Assembly (NCBI RefSeq): GCF_011761475.1
Contig: NZ_JAASRS010000001.1
Location: 930,001 to 994,000 of the forward strand
DNA length: 64,000 nt
From: Saccharococcus thermophilus
Lineage (GTDB): Bacteria; Bacillota; Bacilli; Bacillales; Anoxybacillaceae
Reading direction: 5' to 3'
This document shows positions 63,363 through 64,000 of this stretch, in pieces. A model generated the notes under the pieces. It ran no database searches, had not been told where the DNA came from, and saw only the letters and a list, made by a program, of their open reading frames with translations. The stretch's first letter is position 1; every line of letters starts with the position of its first letter. Made by a program: the position numbers and the translations under genes.

Positions 63363-63767
63363 ATGAAGTATGTCAGCCTTGTATTAATTTCGCACAGCGA
63401 AGAAATTGTAAACGGTTTAAAAAAACTATTAAATCAAGTCCAGCCCGATGTCAACATCGCAGTTGCGGGAGGGAATGACGGAGAGATCGGAACAAACGCT
63501 TTCCGCATCAAAGAAGCGATTGAATCCGTTTTTTCGGAAAACGGGGTTGTCATTCTGTTTGATTTAGGAAGCGCTTTGATGAACGCGGAATTGGCGATCG
63601 AGATGCTAGAAAAAACGGATCGTATCGCCATCGCTGATGCTCCGTTGGTGGAAGGAGCGTATATCGCCGCCGTGGAAGCGGGATTGGGAAAATCGCTTGA
63701 TGAAGTCGTCCGCGCGTGCGAACAGGCGAAGCAGATGGTGAAAGTGGCACGTTCAGAGGCTGAATGA
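63363..63767 (+). CDS. dhaM: Dihydroxyacetone kinase, phosphotransfer subunit
   Basis: A 134-residue EIIA-mannose-type DhaM. His11 in LVLISHSEEIVNGL is the expected phospho-site; VAGGNDGEIGTN and VILFDLGSALMNAEL are conserved. The ATG at 63363 follows AAAGGAGAG, 15 bases after the dhaL stop. The protein has only the EIIA-like domain and lacks the HPr and EI-like domains of E. coli DhaM, so it takes phosphate from general HPr. Confidence 0.95.
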   Translation: MKYVSLVLISHSEEIVNGLKKLLNQVQPDVNIAVAGGNDGEIGTNAFRIKEAIESVFSENGVVILFDLGSALMNAELAIEMLEKTDRIAIADAPLVEGAYIAAVEAGLGKSLDEVVRACEQAKQMVKVARSEAE

Positions 63768-63816
63768 ACGAACCATGGCAATAATGGAAAGCGAAAACGT
63801 GAAGAAACATTGATAG

Positions 63817-63853
63817 AAAAGCCCCGGAATCGAAATGATTTCCGGGGGCTTTT
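63817..63853 (+). terminator. Terminator of dhaKLM
   Basis: AAAAGCCCCGGAAATC-like stem: AAGCCCCGGAA pairs with TTCCGGGGGCTT, followed by TTTG. Confidence 0.85.
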
Positions 63854-63945
63854 GTTTGTTTGGCCGCGAAAAAATTTTGCAGCAACTGGTGTGGCACAAG
63901 ATAAGCCGCAGAGCTGGTTTTTATAAAAAAGCTAGACAATGTTTT

Positions 63946-64000
63946 TTACTGATACCGCTCCAACTGGGCGAAAAAGTCTTTCACAAACCGATAAAACACT
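63946..64000 (-). CDS. 3' end of a gene running off the window
   Basis: On the minus strand the frame VFYRFVKDFFAQLERYQ ends at TAA 63946-63948 and stays open to the window edge. The amino-acid pattern is protein-like, but the family cannot be told from 18 codons. Confidence 0.4.
   Translation of the reverse strand, partial: VFYRFVKDFFAQLERYQ

Noticed and set aside
1-64000. CRISPR arrays, tRNA and rRNA genes
   Set aside because: I saw no regularly spaced repeats, cloverleaf-like sequence or rRNA signature anywhere in the window.

Overview
The window looks like chromosomal DNA of a thermophilic Bacillaceae, most likely Geobacillus or Parageobacillus. I infer this from the strong AGGAGG-type ribosome sites with frequent GTG and TTG starts, sigma-A promoters, an S-box riboswitch, hut genes of Bacillus type, PTS-type dihydroxyacetone kinase, and IS982, ISL3, IS256 and IS200/IS605 elements. 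No rRNA, tRNA or CRISPR array was recognised. No database search was run, so family names rest on motifs and recalled homology.

Layout. 0-10 kb is ordinary core sequence: an S-box riboswitch before an unknown gene and a VOC protein, an AbrB-type membrane protein, two hotdog thioesterases, hutG, hutU-hutI behind a probable cre site, mscL and a YeeE/YedE sulfur transporter. From 10 to 35 kb lies a defence island: an ABC-type ATPase with a PIN nuclease between two 126-bp direct repeats; a TPR-like protein; a McrB stump and a MazG stump on either side of a TnpB element; IS256; a four-gene operon of PLD-helicase, DUF4391, type III Mod and type III Res; an ImmA/IrrE protease overlapping a PIN-like DUF4411 gene; a frameshifted small gene; a long prokaryotic Argonaute with an intact DEDD tetrad; an Rpn-type nuclease with a decayed second copy; and an unknown gene before a NERD nuclease.

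From 35 to 42 kb is a metabolic module (amino-acid permease, PucR regulator, methylmalonate/malonate-semialdehyde dehydrogenase, class III aminotransferase) that would suit beta-alanine or similar omega-amino acid breakdown. From 42 to 52 kb the sequence is again scarred: a second NERD copy cut by ISL3, a truncated PD-(D/E)XK protein, a Ycf46-like AAA ATPase, a trans-sulfuration PLP enzyme with a terminator-bearing leader, two copies of a roughly 250-bp structured repeat, and an amidase that has lost its start codon. From 52 to 64 kb come an acrylyl-CoA reductase-like enzyme, a small membrane protein, an ABC exporter with its two-component system resembling B. subtilis LnrJKLMN (YfiJKLMN), whose sensor kinase is split by IS982 with a visible target duplication, and the dhaKLM operon.

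The strongest candidates for unusual biology are the repeat-flanked ATPase-PIN pair, the orphan long Argonaute, the extended type III restriction operon with its adjoining protease-PIN pair, the unknown S-box gene, and the structured repeats around the AAA ATPase and PLP enzyme.
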